A DNA stretch of 45,044 nt, taken from contig CADBPM010000090.1 in assembly GCA_902796595.1 (NCBI GenBank), forward strand, positions 1-45,044, given 5' to 3'. Under the pieces are notes generated by a model. It searched no databases, was not told the DNA's origin, and saw nothing but the letters and a program-made list of their open reading frames with translations. Positions 1 to 8,260 of this stretch are shown one piece after another. Made by a program: the position numbers and the translations under genes. Numbering within the stretch: position 1 is the stretch's first letter; each line of letters opens with the position of its first letter. This DNA is from an uncultured Lachnospiraceae bacterium. Its GTDB lineage: Bacteria; Bacillota; Clostridia; Lachnospirales; Lachnospiraceae.

Positions 1-87
1 AAATAATTGCGGATAGAGCAAGTCTATCTAGCATTAATTCTCGGCGACGTTTATCGTAAACGAAATTACTTATTTCGTTTACGATAA
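1..87 (-). repeat. MITE-like repeat, family 1, copy A (cut by window edge)
   Basis: This is the reverse-strand copy of an element of about 104 bp also found at 13173-13276 and 44942-45044. Positions 51-87 form a perfect 16-bp inverted repeat with a 5-nt loop (left arm begins TTATCGTAAACGAAAT). Positions 13-31 hold the second, smaller hairpin. About 16 bp of the far terminus lie outside the window. The three copies are nearly identical by eye. There is no coding capacity, so any mobility would have to be supplied in trans. Confidence 0.8.
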
Positions 88-169
88 TAACTGAGAAGAA
101 GCAAAAGTGAAAAAAACAGAGGTTATACAGATTTAGTTTTTAGAAAAGAAGAATAGCAGTGGGTGACGT

Positions 170-198
170 TTGACATCCGCTTATTTTTGTTCTAACAT
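170..198 (+). promoter_or_regulatory. Sigma-A promoter for the HAD phosphatase gene
   Basis: A perfect -35 box TTGACA (170-175) is separated by 17 bp from a -10 box TAACAT (193-198). It lies 39 bp before the chosen start codon at 238, and repeat copy A lies upstream. No operator is evident. Confidence 0.7.
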
Positions 199-237
199 AG
201 ATAATTGCAACAGACAAAAGTACTAAGGGGAAATAAA

Positions 238-906
238 ATGAACAAGAGATTTGCAATTTTTGATCTTGATGGAACACTTTTAAATACTTTGGATGATTTA
301 TGTGATTCGATAAATCATATCTTAAAGGTACATGGTTTTCCACAACATTCCATTGACGACGTAAGAAGGTTTGTTGGAAATGGAATCAGAAAGCTTTGTG
401 AAAGAGCAGTTCCAGCAGAGTATGCGTCAGATGAAAAATTTATAGATGAGCTTTATGCTGAAATGAGTGACTGGTATAATGAGCATTGTAAAATAAAGAC
501 AGCTCCATACCCAGGTGTTATTGAGGCTGTTAAAAAGCTTAATGAAAACGGATATTCTTGTGCTATAGTTTCAAATAAGATTGATTCAGCAGTCAAGGAA
601 TTGGCAGATTTTTATTTCAAAGGTTTATTTGTAACAGCTATAGGTGAAAAACCATCAATAAAGCATAAACCTGCTCCTGATATGGTTTTTGAGGCTATGA
701 AGGAAATGGGAGCAGACAAGGAGAAGTCTGTATATATTGGTGACTCGGAAGTTGACCATGCAACAGCGGTTAATTCAGGGCTTCCATGTGTTTCTGTGCT
801 TTGGGGCTTTAGAGACCGTGATTTTCTTATTGAAAACGGAGCTGATACATTCGCCAAAGACACGGAAGGAATGACAGGTATTCTTTTAGACATGTTTTCT
901 GAATGA
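238..906 (+). CDS. HAD-family hydrolase, phosphoglycolate phosphatase-like
   Basis: The 222-residue protein has the HAD subclass I pattern. Motif I is FDLDGTLLNT near the N-terminus with the nucleophile and acid/base Asp pair. Motif II is the Ser in IVSNK, motif III is the Lys in KHKPAPD, and motif IV is the acidic pair in YIGDSEVD. A helical cap follows motif I, as in Gph/PgmB-type phosphatases. The likely role is cytosolic dephosphorylation of a small metabolite such as 2-phosphoglycolate, but substrate cannot be read from sequence. I start at 238 because AAGGGG lies 8 nt upstream; an in-frame ATG at 205 has no such site. It is followed 64 bp later by nfnA. Confidence 0.85.
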   Translation: MNKRFAIFDLDGTLLNTLDDLCDSINHILKVHGFPQHSIDDVRRFVGNGIRKLCERAVPAEYASDEKFIDELYAEMSDWYNEHCKIKTAPYPGVIEAVKKLNENGYSCAIVSNKIDSAVKELADFYFKGLFVTAIGEKPSIKHKPAPDMVFEAMKEMGADKEKSVYIGDSEVDHATAVNSGLPCVSVLWGFRDRDFLIENGADTFAKDTEGMTGILLDMFSE

Positions 907-970
907 GTATACTGTTCATAGGTCGTAAGTTGTGGTATCATAAGTTAATACTTGAAATGGAGGGAAATTT

Positions 971-1861
971 ATGTTTAAAGTACTTAACAAACGTTACCTT
1001 GCAAACAAAATCTGGTTTGCAGAGGTAGAAGCTCCAAATGTGGCCAAGTCATGTCTTCCTGGTCAGTTTGTAATAGTCAGACTTGATGAAAAGGGGGAGC
1101 GTATACCACTTACGATCTGCGATTATGATAGAGAAAAAGAGACTATCACAATTGTATATCAAACTGTAGGTGCTTCAACAACAAGGATGTCTAAAGAGGA
1201 TGAAAGGGGATACGCTGATATAGTCGGTCCTCTTGGACAGCCGAGCGAGCTTTGCCATACCGATCCTGAGGTTCTTAAAAAGGAACACGTTGTATTTATG
1301 GCAGGTGGTGTCGGCACAGCTCCTGTATTGCCTCAGATAAAGTGGATGAAGGAGCATGGCTATAAGGCAGATGTTATTGTTGGTGCAAGAACCAAGGATC
1401 TTCTTATCCTTCAGGATGAACTTGCAAAATACGCCGAACATCTTTATGTAGCAACTGATGATGGTTCATTCGGCTTTAAAGGCAATGTAAATGATTGCTT
1501 AAAGGATCTTATCAGTAAGGGAGAAAAATATACCAAGGTAGTGGCAATCGGACCTATGATAATGATGAAGTTCGTATGTCTTACTACAAAGGAACTCGGC
1601 ATTCCAACTATTGTTTCAATGAACCCTATCATGGTGGATGGAACCGGTATGTGCGGAGCCTGCAGACTGAAGGTCGGGGATGAGATCAAGTTTGCATGTG
1701 TTGACGGACCTGAATTTGATGGTCATCTGATTGATTTTGATGGTGCAATGCAGCGCGCCCGTATGTATAAGTCTGAAGAGGGCAGAAAGATGCTCGAACT
1801 TGAAGAAGGCGATACGATGCACAATTCGAAGTGCGGTACGCCTAACCCACAGAAGGTCTGA
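971..1861 (+). CDS. nfnA: NfnA, small subunit of NADH-dependent ferredoxin:NADP+ oxidoreductase
   Basis: The 296-residue flavoprotein belongs to the ferredoxin-NADP reductase/PyrK-like family. The N-terminal half is an FAD-binding barrel with a flavin-contact stretch (ERIPLTICDYD). A nucleotide-binding signature GGVGTAPV lies near residue 114. A C-terminal cysteine cluster (GMCGACRLKV then FACVDGP, about residues 227-245) should ligate a [2Fe-2S] cluster. Paired with the next gene it matches NfnAB, a cytosolic complex that bifurcates electrons between NADPH, NAD+ and ferredoxin. A GGAGGG site precedes the ATG. The same family is often annotated as a sulfide dehydrogenase or dihydroorotate dehydrogenase electron-transfer subunit; the adjacency to nfnB supports NfnA. 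Confidence 0.9.
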   Translation: MFKVLNKRYLANKIWFAEVEAPNVAKSCLPGQFVIVRLDEKGERIPLTICDYDREKETITIVYQTVGASTTRMSKEDERGYADIVGPLGQPSELCHTDPEVLKKEHVVFMAGGVGTAPVLPQIKWMKEHGYKADVIVGARTKDLLILQDELAKYAEHLYVATDDGSFGFKGNVNDCLKDLISKGEKYTKVVAIGPMIMMKFVCLTTKELGIPTIVSMNPIMVDGTGMCGACRLKVGDEIKFACVDGPEFDGHLIDFDGAMQRARMYKSEEGRKMLELEEGDTMHNSKCGTPNPQKV

Positions 1862-1906
1862 GAAAGGGAGTGGTAGCATCAGGCAAAGCAGGATGTTATA
1901 ATAAAA

Positions 1907-1980
1907 ATGACTAGCCGACTATGAATGAACGTTCTTGCGCTGGTCGGCAGAGTGTGGCAGCGGGTAGAATCCAATGCTGC
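1907..1980 (+). repeat. Family 2 hairpin repeat, copy 1
   Basis: A 49-bp unit (1907-1955) aligns without gaps to 9057-9105 and 25076-25124. Its outer arms GCCGAC and GTCGGC can pair. It runs directly into a second small inverted repeat (GCAGC 1957-1961, GCTGC 1976-1980). It fills the nfnA-nfnB intergenic space upstream of the nfnB ribosome-binding site. It contains an ATG in frame with nfnB that could mislead start calling. Confidence 0.65.
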
Positions 1981-1999
1981 AATAGAGGAGGTAGTTGAA

Positions 2000-3391
2000 A
2001 TGGCTGTAGATCCATTTAAGAGAGTGCCTGTCAAGGAGCAGGAGGCTTCTGAACGTGCACATAATTTTAAAGAAGTTTGTCTTGGTTATAATATAGAAGA
2101 AGCAAAGCTTGAGGCTTCAAGGTGTTTAGATTGTAAGAATCCACGCTGCGTAAACGGATGTCCTGTCGGAATAGATATTCCTGGATTTATTAGACAGTTA
2201 AAAGAGGGCAATGTAAAGGATGCATACGGCGTTATCACAGAGTATTCTGCACTTCCTGCAATCTGCGGTCGAGTTTGTCCTCAGGAATCACAGTGCGAAA
2301 AGTACTGTGTAAGAGGAATCAAGGGAGACGCAGTTTCTATTGGCAAGCTTGAGCGTTTTACTGCCGATTGGGCTCGTGAAAATGACATAAAGCCTGAAAA
2401 GACGGCAAAGAAAAACGGTAAGAAGGTTGCTGTAATAGGTTCCGGTCCTGCAGGTTTAACCTGTGCCGGCGAACTTGCCAAGGCGGGCTGTGAAGTAACT
2501 ATTTTCGAAGCACTTCACAAGGCTGGCGGTGTTCTTGTTTATGGTATTCCTGAATTCAGACTTCCAAAAGATGAAGTTGTGGAAAAGGAAGTTGAAAATG
2601 TTAAGAACCTTGGCGTTACTATCAAGACAGACTACGTTATCGGCAAGAGCATCACTATAGATGAACTTATGGACGAGGGCTGTTTTGATGCTGTATTTGT
2701 AGGTTCTGGTGCGGGACTTCCAAGATTCATGGGTATACCTGGCGAGCTTGCAAATGGTGTATTCTCTGCAAATGAGTATCTCACCAGAAATAACCTTATG
2801 AAGGCATTTGATGATTCCTATGATACTGTAATTCATCCAGGTAAAAATGTTGTTGTAGTCGGCGGAGGTAATGTCGCAATGGATGCGGCGCGTACTGCAT
2901 TAAGACTTGGAGCAAAAGTTACTGTTGTGTACAGACGTGGCGAAGAGGAGCTTCCTGCAAGAAAGGAAGAAGTAGGACATGCCAAAGAAGAGGGTATCAT
3001 CTTTGACCTTTTAAGAAACCCTGTAAGTATCATTACCGATGAAAATAACTGGGTAAAGGGTGTCAAGGTAATAAAGATGGAACTTGGCGAACCTGATGAA
3101 TCGGGACGCCGCAGTCCTATTCCTGTAGAAGGTTCAGAGTATGAGATTGAGTGTGATACGGTGATAATGGCACTTGGTACCAGTCCGAATCCACTCATTT
3201 CAACCACGACGCCGGGTCTTGATACAAACAGGCGTGGTTGCCTTGTTGCAGATGAAGAAACAGGAATGACAACAAAGAAGGGTGTTTTTGCCGGCGGTGA
3301 TGCAGTTACAGGCGCCGCTACTGTTATTCTTGCAATGGGAGCAGGCAAGACTGCTGCCAAGGGTATTCTTAAATACCTTGAAGAAAAGTAA
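2000..3391 (+). CDS. nfnB: NfnB, large subunit of NADH-dependent ferredoxin:NADP+ oxidoreductase (GltA-type)
   Basis: The 463-residue protein is a homologue of the glutamate synthase small subunit. Near the N-terminus two cysteine clusters for [4Fe-4S] centres are visible: CLDCKNPRCVNGCPVG (about residues 43-58) and CGRVCPQESQCEKYC (about 90-104). Two Rossmann folds follow, GSGPAGLTCAGELAKAG for FAD and GGGNVAMDAARTALRLG for NADPH. A C-terminal GDAVTGAATVILAMGAGK closes the FAD site. No large glutamate synthase partner is present and nfnA lies upstream, so NfnB is favoured over GltD. I use the ATG at 2000, preceded by GGAGG at 1987-1991; the frame stays open back to 1925 only through a repeat. 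Confidence 0.9.
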   Translation: MAVDPFKRVPVKEQEASERAHNFKEVCLGYNIEEAKLEASRCLDCKNPRCVNGCPVGIDIPGFIRQLKEGNVKDAYGVITEYSALPAICGRVCPQESQCEKYCVRGIKGDAVSIGKLERFTADWARENDIKPEKTAKKNGKKVAVIGSGPAGLTCAGELAKAGCEVTIFEALHKAGGVLVYGIPEFRLPKDEVVEKEVENVKNLGVTIKTDYVIGKSITIDELMDEGCFDAVFVGSGAGLPRFMGIPGELANGVFSANEYLTRNNLMKAFDDSYDTVIHPGKNVVVVGGGNVAMDAARTALRLGAKVTVVYRRGEEELPARKEEVGHAKEEGIIFDLLRNPVSIITDENNWVKGVKVIKMELGEPDESGRRSPIPVEGSEYEIECDTVIMALGTSPNPLISTTTPGLDTNRRGCLVADEETGMTTKKGVFAGGDAVTGAATVILAMGAGKTAAKGILKYLEEK

Positions 3392-3412
3392 TTTTAAAGA
3401 GAGTTTTGTATT

Positions 3413-4894
3413 TTGGATAACTTTATTTTTGGAATCGTTGTGACGGTTTTTATAGTCATAGTGATAGTACTGCTTCTTATCATACAAAAGACTGACAAAA
3501 AGAGAATCGAGTCTGATAAGAAACTTGCCGACATGCAGGCTGACCTTGATAATGTTTACAGTGAGGTCAATAATACACAGGAAGAACTGAATGCCAAATA
3601 CAGGCAGATAAAGGATAATGAAGACAGGATAAGGAAGCTTGCCTACGAGGATCAGCTTACCGGATTGCCGAATAAGTCGGCGTTTGATGAACTGTTAGGC
3701 CACGTTCTTGATACCCTCCGCAAAGAGGAGTCCTGTGCAGTTATGTATGTAGATCTTGACAATTTCAAGAGCCTTGATGATATCTGGGGGCACAACAACT
3801 GTGATGAACTTATACTTGATATAAGCCACAGACTTCGCCAGAACCTTGATGAGAACGACTACATTGCAAGGATGAATGGTGATGAATTTATCATTCTTTC
3901 ACAGAACATTACGGATCAGGCTGAGTACGACAACAAGGTAAAGAGACTTGAAAAGGCATTGAGATTTCCTTTCATTACATCTTTCGGTCAGGTGATCATT
4001 ACAATGAGTATTGGTGTTGCCATAGCTCCGAAGGATGGTAAGAAGGCGGATGTTTTGCTTAGAAATGCAGGTTATGCGCTTGTTGAGGCAAAGCTTATAG
4101 GCAAGGACACTTATTGCTATTTTTCAGAGGATATAGCAAAAAAGGAACTTGCCGATATGCAGATGAAATCTGAACTTACCAAGGCGATAAAGGACGAATC
4201 TTTTCTTATCCGCTATGAGCCGGTATTTGATCTGAGGGACAAGTCCTGCAGTGCGATAAGATTTAAGATTGTATGGGATCGCGGTGAAAAGGGAATCTGG
4301 CATGCTGTGAGGTTCGCTCCATTTGCAGAAAAAACAGGGCAGATAATGAATGTAGGTGAGTCTGCATTCAGAAGATCCTGCAAAGAACTGGTTGAAATGC
4401 CGAACAAGAAGCTGATAGTGCCTTTGACAAAGAAACTTATTATGAGCATTGATTTTGAATCAAGGATCAATGAGATTCTTGCTACTGAAGGCATTGACAG
4501 GCAGAGAATCCAGTTTGAAATATCTGAAAAGGTAATTGCTTCAGATTTTGAAGACTGTCTCTTCTTTATACAGTCATTTACTGATAAGGGCTTCACTTTT
4601 AGAATAGGTGATTTTGGCAACGGACTTATGTCAATGAAGATACTAAGGGATGTACCGGTTAATGAAGTGGCAATTTCGGTAACTGGAATCTATGCGGAGC
4701 ATGACCCTGAGGAAGCAGGGGAGTTTCTTAAGTTATTGTCTGATGACGTAAGAAAGTTTGGCAAGACACCTGTTTATATTGATATTTCTGATTCGATCGA
4801 AGAAGATCAGGTTATCAAAAATGGAGGGTATCTTGTTGAGGGAGAGCTGTATGGAGGCCTGATGGCCAAGAAAGATATCCTTGAAGTTGTTTAA
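3413..4894 (+). CDS. Membrane-anchored protein with divergent GGDEF and degenerate EAL domains
   Basis: This 493-residue protein has one transmembrane helix (about residues 4-25), a charged coiled coil (26-75), a GGDEF domain (about 78-240) and an EAL-like domain (about 255-490). The diguanylate cyclase signature reads NGDEF (155-159) instead of GGDEF. The EAL motif is replaced by RFK (283-285), and the usual DDFGTG loop reads GDFGNG (399-404). The phosphodiesterase half therefore looks inactive and cyclase activity is doubtful. A c-di-GMP-binding or scaffold role is possible by analogy with other degenerate tandem proteins, which is inference. The start is probably TTG at 3413, with AAAGAGAG about 10 nt upstream, 21 bp after nfnB. 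A terminator follows at 4918-4952. Confidence 0.85.
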   Translation: MDNFIFGIVVTVFIVIVIVLLLIIQKTDKKRIESDKKLADMQADLDNVYSEVNNTQEELNAKYRQIKDNEDRIRKLAYEDQLTGLPNKSAFDELLGHVLDTLRKEESCAVMYVDLDNFKSLDDIWGHNNCDELILDISHRLRQNLDENDYIARMNGDEFIILSQNITDQAEYDNKVKRLEKALRFPFITSFGQVIITMSIGVAIAPKDGKKADVLLRNAGYALVEAKLIGKDTYCYFSEDIAKKELADMQMKSELTKAIKDESFLIRYEPVFDLRDKSCSAIRFKIVWDRGEKGIWHAVRFAPFAEKTGQIMNVGESAFRRSCKELVEMPNKKLIVPLTKKLIMSIDFESRINEILATEGIDRQRIQFEISEKVIASDFEDCLFFIQSFTDKGFTFRIGDFGNGLMSMKILRDVPVNEVAISVTGIYAEHDPEEAGEFLKLLSDDVRKFGKTPVYIDISDSIEEDQVIKNGGYLVEGELYGGLMAKKDILEVV

Positions 4895-4917
4895 GAAATT
4901 ATAGAATAATTTATAAA

Positions 4918-4952
4918 ACGGGCATATTGCACAATCGATATGCTCGTTTTTT
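4918..4952 (+). terminator. Intrinsic terminator after the nfnAB-GGDEF/EAL unit
   Basis: The 10-bp stem ACGGGCATAT/ATATGCTCGT (4918-4927 with 4938-4947, one G-T pair) is followed by a run of six T. It separates this unit from the DUF5688 gene. Confidence 0.85.
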
Positions 4953-4965
4953 GTGCAGTTTGACG

Positions 4966-4994
4966 TTGCATAAATCTTCTGGATTTATTAAAAT
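4966..4994 (+). promoter_or_regulatory. Promoter for the DUF5688 gene
   Basis: TTGCAT (4966-4971), a 17-bp spacer and TAAAAT (4989-4994) lie between the upstream terminator and the gene. This predicts a leader of roughly 80 nt that contains the inverted repeat at 5035-5055. Confidence 0.55.
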
Positions 4995-5034
4995 ATCCGT
5001 GCAAATATCATGTTGTGATCGTGACGTGGGTTTA

Positions 5035-5055
5035 CATATACAGCGCTGGTATATG
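5035..5055. repeat. Inverted repeat in the DUF5688 leader
   Basis: CATATAC (5035-5041) and GTATATG (5049-5055) flank a 7-nt centre. It lies 25 bp upstream of the start codon and downstream of the predicted transcription start, so it could be an operator or an RNA hairpin. No factor is recognisable. Confidence 0.45.
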
Positions 5056-5080
5056 AAAATTTCAAAAATTAAGAGGATTT

Positions 5081-5740
5081 ATGATTTACAATACCAAAAT
5101 TGATACATTTAACAAAAATAATAAAACAGAGATCAGTAGAGATTATATTTTAAACAACGTAGTCTTCAGACTTGTCGGTGACAGGAAGAAAGATGAATTA
5201 TGCGGCAGACCTTATGAGAAGGTATTTGACCTCATAAAGATATATACTGTATTCGTTCCTGAACTTGCAGAAGAGAACGGAGTTGCGATGATTCAGGTAA
5301 CAGACGCTCTTCTTCATAAATTTAACATTACTGAGGAAGAAATGAAGGAGGCGGCAGAAGAAAACACTCCGGATCTGTTCCCCGCAATCTTTAAAGAACT
5401 TTCAGAGGTAATGTCAAGTCTTGGAGTCCTTCCAAAGGATGAGGTACGTGAAAATAAAATGTATGTGCTCAGCAATAACAAGTGCATAAATGGGGCTGCT
5501 GCCATATTTTACGATGAAGTTCTTGATATAATAGCCGAAAAATTAGACGGCGATCTGATAATTCTTCCAAGTTCTATTCATGAAGTGCTTATTTTGAAGA
5601 GGGAGGACGATATGGATCCCTACGCTCTTAAATCTATAGTTGAAAATGTTAATGAAACAGTTCTTGATGCTTCTGATTTTCTTTCACAAAATGTATATCA
5701 GTACTCTAAGGGCGAAAAGTCGTTCAAGCCTCTTTTTTGA
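5081..5740 (+). CDS. DUF5688 family protein
   Basis: The 219-residue soluble protein has no signal peptide or membrane segment. It resembles DUF5688 proteins, which are common in Lachnospiraceae. The resemblance rests on a mid-region like TEEEMKEAAEENTPDLFPA followed by a MYVLSN stretch and a C-terminal LPSSIHEVLIL motif. The family has no established activity known to me. AGAGG precedes the ATG. It appears to be a single-gene unit, with a terminator and promoter upstream and a separate promoter before the next gene. No function is assigned. Confidence 0.75.
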   Translation: MIYNTKIDTFNKNNKTEISRDYILNNVVFRLVGDRKKDELCGRPYEKVFDLIKIYTVFVPELAEENGVAMIQVTDALLHKFNITEEEMKEAAEENTPDLFPAIFKELSEVMSSLGVLPKDEVRENKMYVLSNNKCINGAAAIFYDEVLDIIAEKLDGDLIILPSSIHEVLILKREDDMDPYALKSIVENVNETVLDASDFLSQNVYQYSKGEKSFKPLF

Positions 5741-5761
5741 TTGGTTTAAATCATACAGGGA

Positions 5762-5790
5762 TTGACTTAAATAAGGTTAAAGCTTATTAT
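5762..5790 (+). promoter_or_regulatory. Sigma-A promoter for rmlA
   Basis: TTGACT (5762-5767), a 17-bp spacer and TATTAT (5785-5790) lie 47 bp before the rmlA start. It probably drives rmlA, the small membrane protein, galK and the arginase-fold gene. Confidence 0.7.
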
Positions 5791-5837
5791 AATAAGGTCG
5801 GGCTGAAGCTCGCAGATTATTATATGAGAGGTTTGCA

Positions 5838-6719
5838 ATGAAGGGCATAATACTTGCTGGTGGTTCGGGCACCAGACTTTATCCTATAACAAGAGTCACA
5901 AGTAAACAGCTTTTACCTGTATATGATAAACCGATGATCTTTTATCCATTATCAACCTTAATGCTTGCAGGTATAAGAGATATACTGATCATTTCAACTC
6001 CGACAGACCTTCCGAACTTTAAAAGGCTTCTTGGTGATGGAAGTGAATATGGATTAAGGCTTTCGTATAAGGAGCAGCCTTATCCGGATGGACTTGCCCA
6101 GGCATTTATACTGGGTGAAGAGTTTATAGACGGCGACAGTGTTGCTATGATACTAGGTGACAATATCTTCTTTGGAAATGGTCTTTCAGCCAGCCTTAAA
6201 AAGGCTGCAAGTCAGTCTGAAAACGGAGCTACGGTATTTGGTTATTATGTTGAGGATCCGGAAAGATTCGGCATAGTTGAATTCAATGACAAGGGTGAGG
6301 CAATTTCAATAGAAGAAAAACCGGAACACCCAAAGTCAAATTATTGCGTTACAGGTCTTTATTTTTACGACAAGAAGGTTTGCGAGCTTGCAAAAAGCCT
6401 TAAGCCTTCAGCGAGAGGTGAGCTCGAGATCACAGATCTCAACAGGCTTTATCTTGAAGCAGGCAAGCTTAATGTTATAACAATGGGACGTGGTTATGCA
6501 TGGCTTGATACCGGTACGGTGGATTCTCTTTCCGATGCGTCTGACTTTGTAAAAGTTATTGAAAAGAGAGAGGGTGTTATGATAGCGGCCATCGAGGAAA
6601 TCGCTTATAAGAACGGATGGATTTCCAAAGAAGAGCTGCTTGATAGTGCCAAAAGATACGGAAAGTCCCCTTATGGTGCACACTTAAAGAAGGTTGCAGA
6701 GGGAAAATTTATATATTGA
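5838..6719 (+). CDS. rfbA: Glucose-1-phosphate thymidylyltransferase
   Basis: The 293-residue enzyme makes dTDP-glucose from glucose-1-phosphate and dTTP, the first step toward dTDP-rhamnose and other deoxysugars for surface polysaccharides. The N-terminus carries the nucleotidyltransferase signature [23 protein letters not shown] supplies the metal-binding Asp, and [20 protein letters not shown] and GYAWLDTGT are typical of RmlA. Its length fits the short RmlA class. AGAGG precedes the ATG. No rmlB, rmlC or rmlD is adjacent, so the rest of the pathway must lie elsewhere. The next gene begins 14 bp downstream. Confidence 0.93.
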   Translation: MKGIILAGGSGTRLYPITRVTSKQLLPVYDKPMIFYPLSTLMLAGIRDILIISTPTDLPNFKRLLGDGSEYGLRLSYKEQPYPDGLAQAFILGEEFIDGDSVAMILGDNIFFGNGLSASLKKAASQSENGATVFGYYVEDPERFGIVEFNDKGEAISIEEKPEHPKSNYCVTGLYFYDKKVCELAKSLKPSARGELEITDLNRLYLEAGKLNVITMGRGYAWLDTGTVDSLSDASDFVKVIEKREGVMIAAIEEIAYKNGWISKEELLDSAKRYGKSPYGAHLKKVAEGKFIY

Positions 6720-6733
6720 TCGGAGGAAGATTT

Positions 6734-7039
6734 ATGAGTCAGCAGAAGGTAAACGAATATAAGGCAGAAAAGGCAGGAAGAAGAGCAAGTCTTAAAAAGA
6801 AAAGAAGAATAAGAAACACAGTTATCACACTGGTATGCATTGCTGCACTTGGCGTTTCTGCAGGCTGTGGATTTTACTATGGCAACAAAAAGGGCTATAA
6901 CAAGGGCTACGCAGAGGCGGCTCAGCTTCTTAGTGCACAGCTTAATGCAAATAGTGGAAATGCAAGCAAAGCGGCAGTTACAACTGATACTGCAAGTGGC
7001 GAGGCGGCAGGCAGCACTACAGGTTCTTCTGCAAAATAA
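6734..7039 (+). CDS. Small single-pass membrane protein, unknown function
   Basis: The 101-residue protein has a highly basic N-terminal 26 residues, one hydrophobic helix (about 27-49) and an Ala/Ser/Thr-rich tail with two NKKGYNKGY-like repeats after the membrane. The positive-inside rule places the N-terminus in the cytoplasm and the low-complexity tail outside. GGAGGAAG lies 7 nt before the ATG at 6734; the frame is open slightly further upstream but would overlap rmlA. I do not recognise a family. It sits between rmlA and galK, so a surface role is possible but unproven. Confidence 0.7.
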   Translation: MSQQKVNEYKAEKAGRRASLKKKRRIRNTVITLVCIAALGVSAGCGFYYGNKKGYNKGYAEAAQLLSAQLNANSGNASKAAVTTDTASGEAAGSTTGSSAK

Positions 7040-7085
7040 CAGACCACTGCAAGATAAATCATAATTAAAGGTATTGAGGGTTGAA

Positions 7086-8258
7086 ATGGAAATCAAAGAG
7101 AGACTTATAAGCGGTTTTGAAAAATATTTTGGAAGTGCTGATGGAACGAGACTTTTCTTCTCACCAGGCAGAGTTAATCTTATCGGAGAGCATACAGACT
7201 ATAATGGCGGTCATGTTTTCCCATGTGCTTTGACTATGGGAAGCTATGCTCTTGTTAAGAAGAGAGAAGACAAGGCAATGCATTTTGTATCTCTTAACTT
7301 TGAAAAAGCCGGAGTAACAGGAGCTTTTCTTGATGAACTTGATCCTGCTAAGAAGTATGGCTGGGCTGGCTATCTTCTTGGCGTTGTCTGGGCTATGCAG
7401 AAGGCAGGATACAAAATTGATACAGGATTTGATCTTGCAATGTGGGGAAACATTCCCTCAGGTGCCGGTCTTTCTTCTTCAGCTTCTATAGAAGTACTGA
7501 TGGGTACTGTTATTAAAGAAATGTATGGTGCTGATGTTTCCATGATCGACATAGCTAAGTTTGGTCAGAAGTCTGAAAATGAATTCTGTGGTATGAACTG
7601 TGGCATAATGGATCAGTTTGCTGTTGCAATGGGAAAGAAGGATAATGCGATCTTCCTTGATACAGCTGATCTTTCTTTTGAATATGCACCTGTTGTTCTC
7701 AAGGATGCAAAGGTGATGATCACAAACAGCCATGTAAAGCACAGTCTTGTTGATTCTGCCTATAATGACAGAAGAAGAGAAAGCAGCGAGGCACTTGCAG
7801 ACCTTCAGAAGGAACTTGAGATAAACGGACTTGGTGATCTTACAGAAGATGAATTCGAGGCACATAAGAACCTTATAGGTAATCCTGTATGCGTTAAGAG
7901 GGCAAAGCACGCTGTATATGAAAATCAGAGGACAGTAAAGGCTGTTGCCGCTCTTAAGAACAACGACATAGAGAACTTTGGTAAGCTTATGAACGCATCA
8001 CACGTCTCTCTTCGCGATGACTATGAGGTTTCATGCCCTGAGGTTGACAAGCTTGTTGAAATAGAGTGGAAGATACCTGGAGTTATCGGCGCAAGGATCA
8101 CTGGCGGTGGTTTTGGAGGCTGTACGGTTGCGATTGTTAAAAATTCATCTATAGATGAATTCAAGGAGACAGTTCTTTCAGAATACAAAAAAGAAACAGG
8201 CATCGATGCTGAGATATATGAAGCTGAAATCGGTGATGGCGCCAGAGAACTTAAGTAA
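7086..8258 (+). CDS. galK: Galactokinase
   Basis: The 390-residue GHMP kinase phosphorylates alpha-D-galactose with ATP in the Leloir pathway. The galactokinase signature GRVNLIGEHTDYNGG is near residue 25. The ATP-binding loop PSGAGLSSSAS is near 125, and the C-terminal ITGGGFGGCTVAIV closes the fold. Its length matches bacterial GalK. I use the ATG at 7086, with GAGGG upstream; a TTG four codons earlier is in frame. galT and galE are absent from the window. Sitting downstream of rmlA, it may feed galactose-1-phosphate into sugar-nucleotide metabolism. Confidence 0.95.
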   Translation: MEIKERLISGFEKYFGSADGTRLFFSPGRVNLIGEHTDYNGGHVFPCALTMGSYALVKKREDKAMHFVSLNFEKAGVTGAFLDELDPAKKYGWAGYLLGVVWAMQKAGYKIDTGFDLAMWGNIPSGAGLSSSASIEVLMGTVIKEMYGADVSMIDIAKFGQKSENEFCGMNCGIMDQFAVAMGKKDNAIFLDTADLSFEYAPVVLKDAKVMITNSHVKHSLVDSAYNDRRRESSEALADLQKELEINGLGDLTEDEFEAHKNLIGNPVCVKRAKHAVYENQRTVKAVAALKNNDIENFGKLMNASHVSLRDDYEVSCPEVDKLVEIEWKIPGVIGARITGGGFGGCTVAIVKNSSIDEFKETVLSEYKKETGIDAEIYEAEIGDGARELK

Positions 8259-8260
8259 TT

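Noticed and set aside
205..237. Earlier start for the HAD phosphatase at 205
   Set aside because: There is no ribosome site, and it adds residues before the motif I region that the family lacks. The ATG at 238 follows AAGGGG.
1925..1999. Longer nfnB frame starting at an ATG at 1925
   Set aside because: This stretch is part of a repeat. The ATG at 2000 has a clear GGAGG and gives the usual family length.
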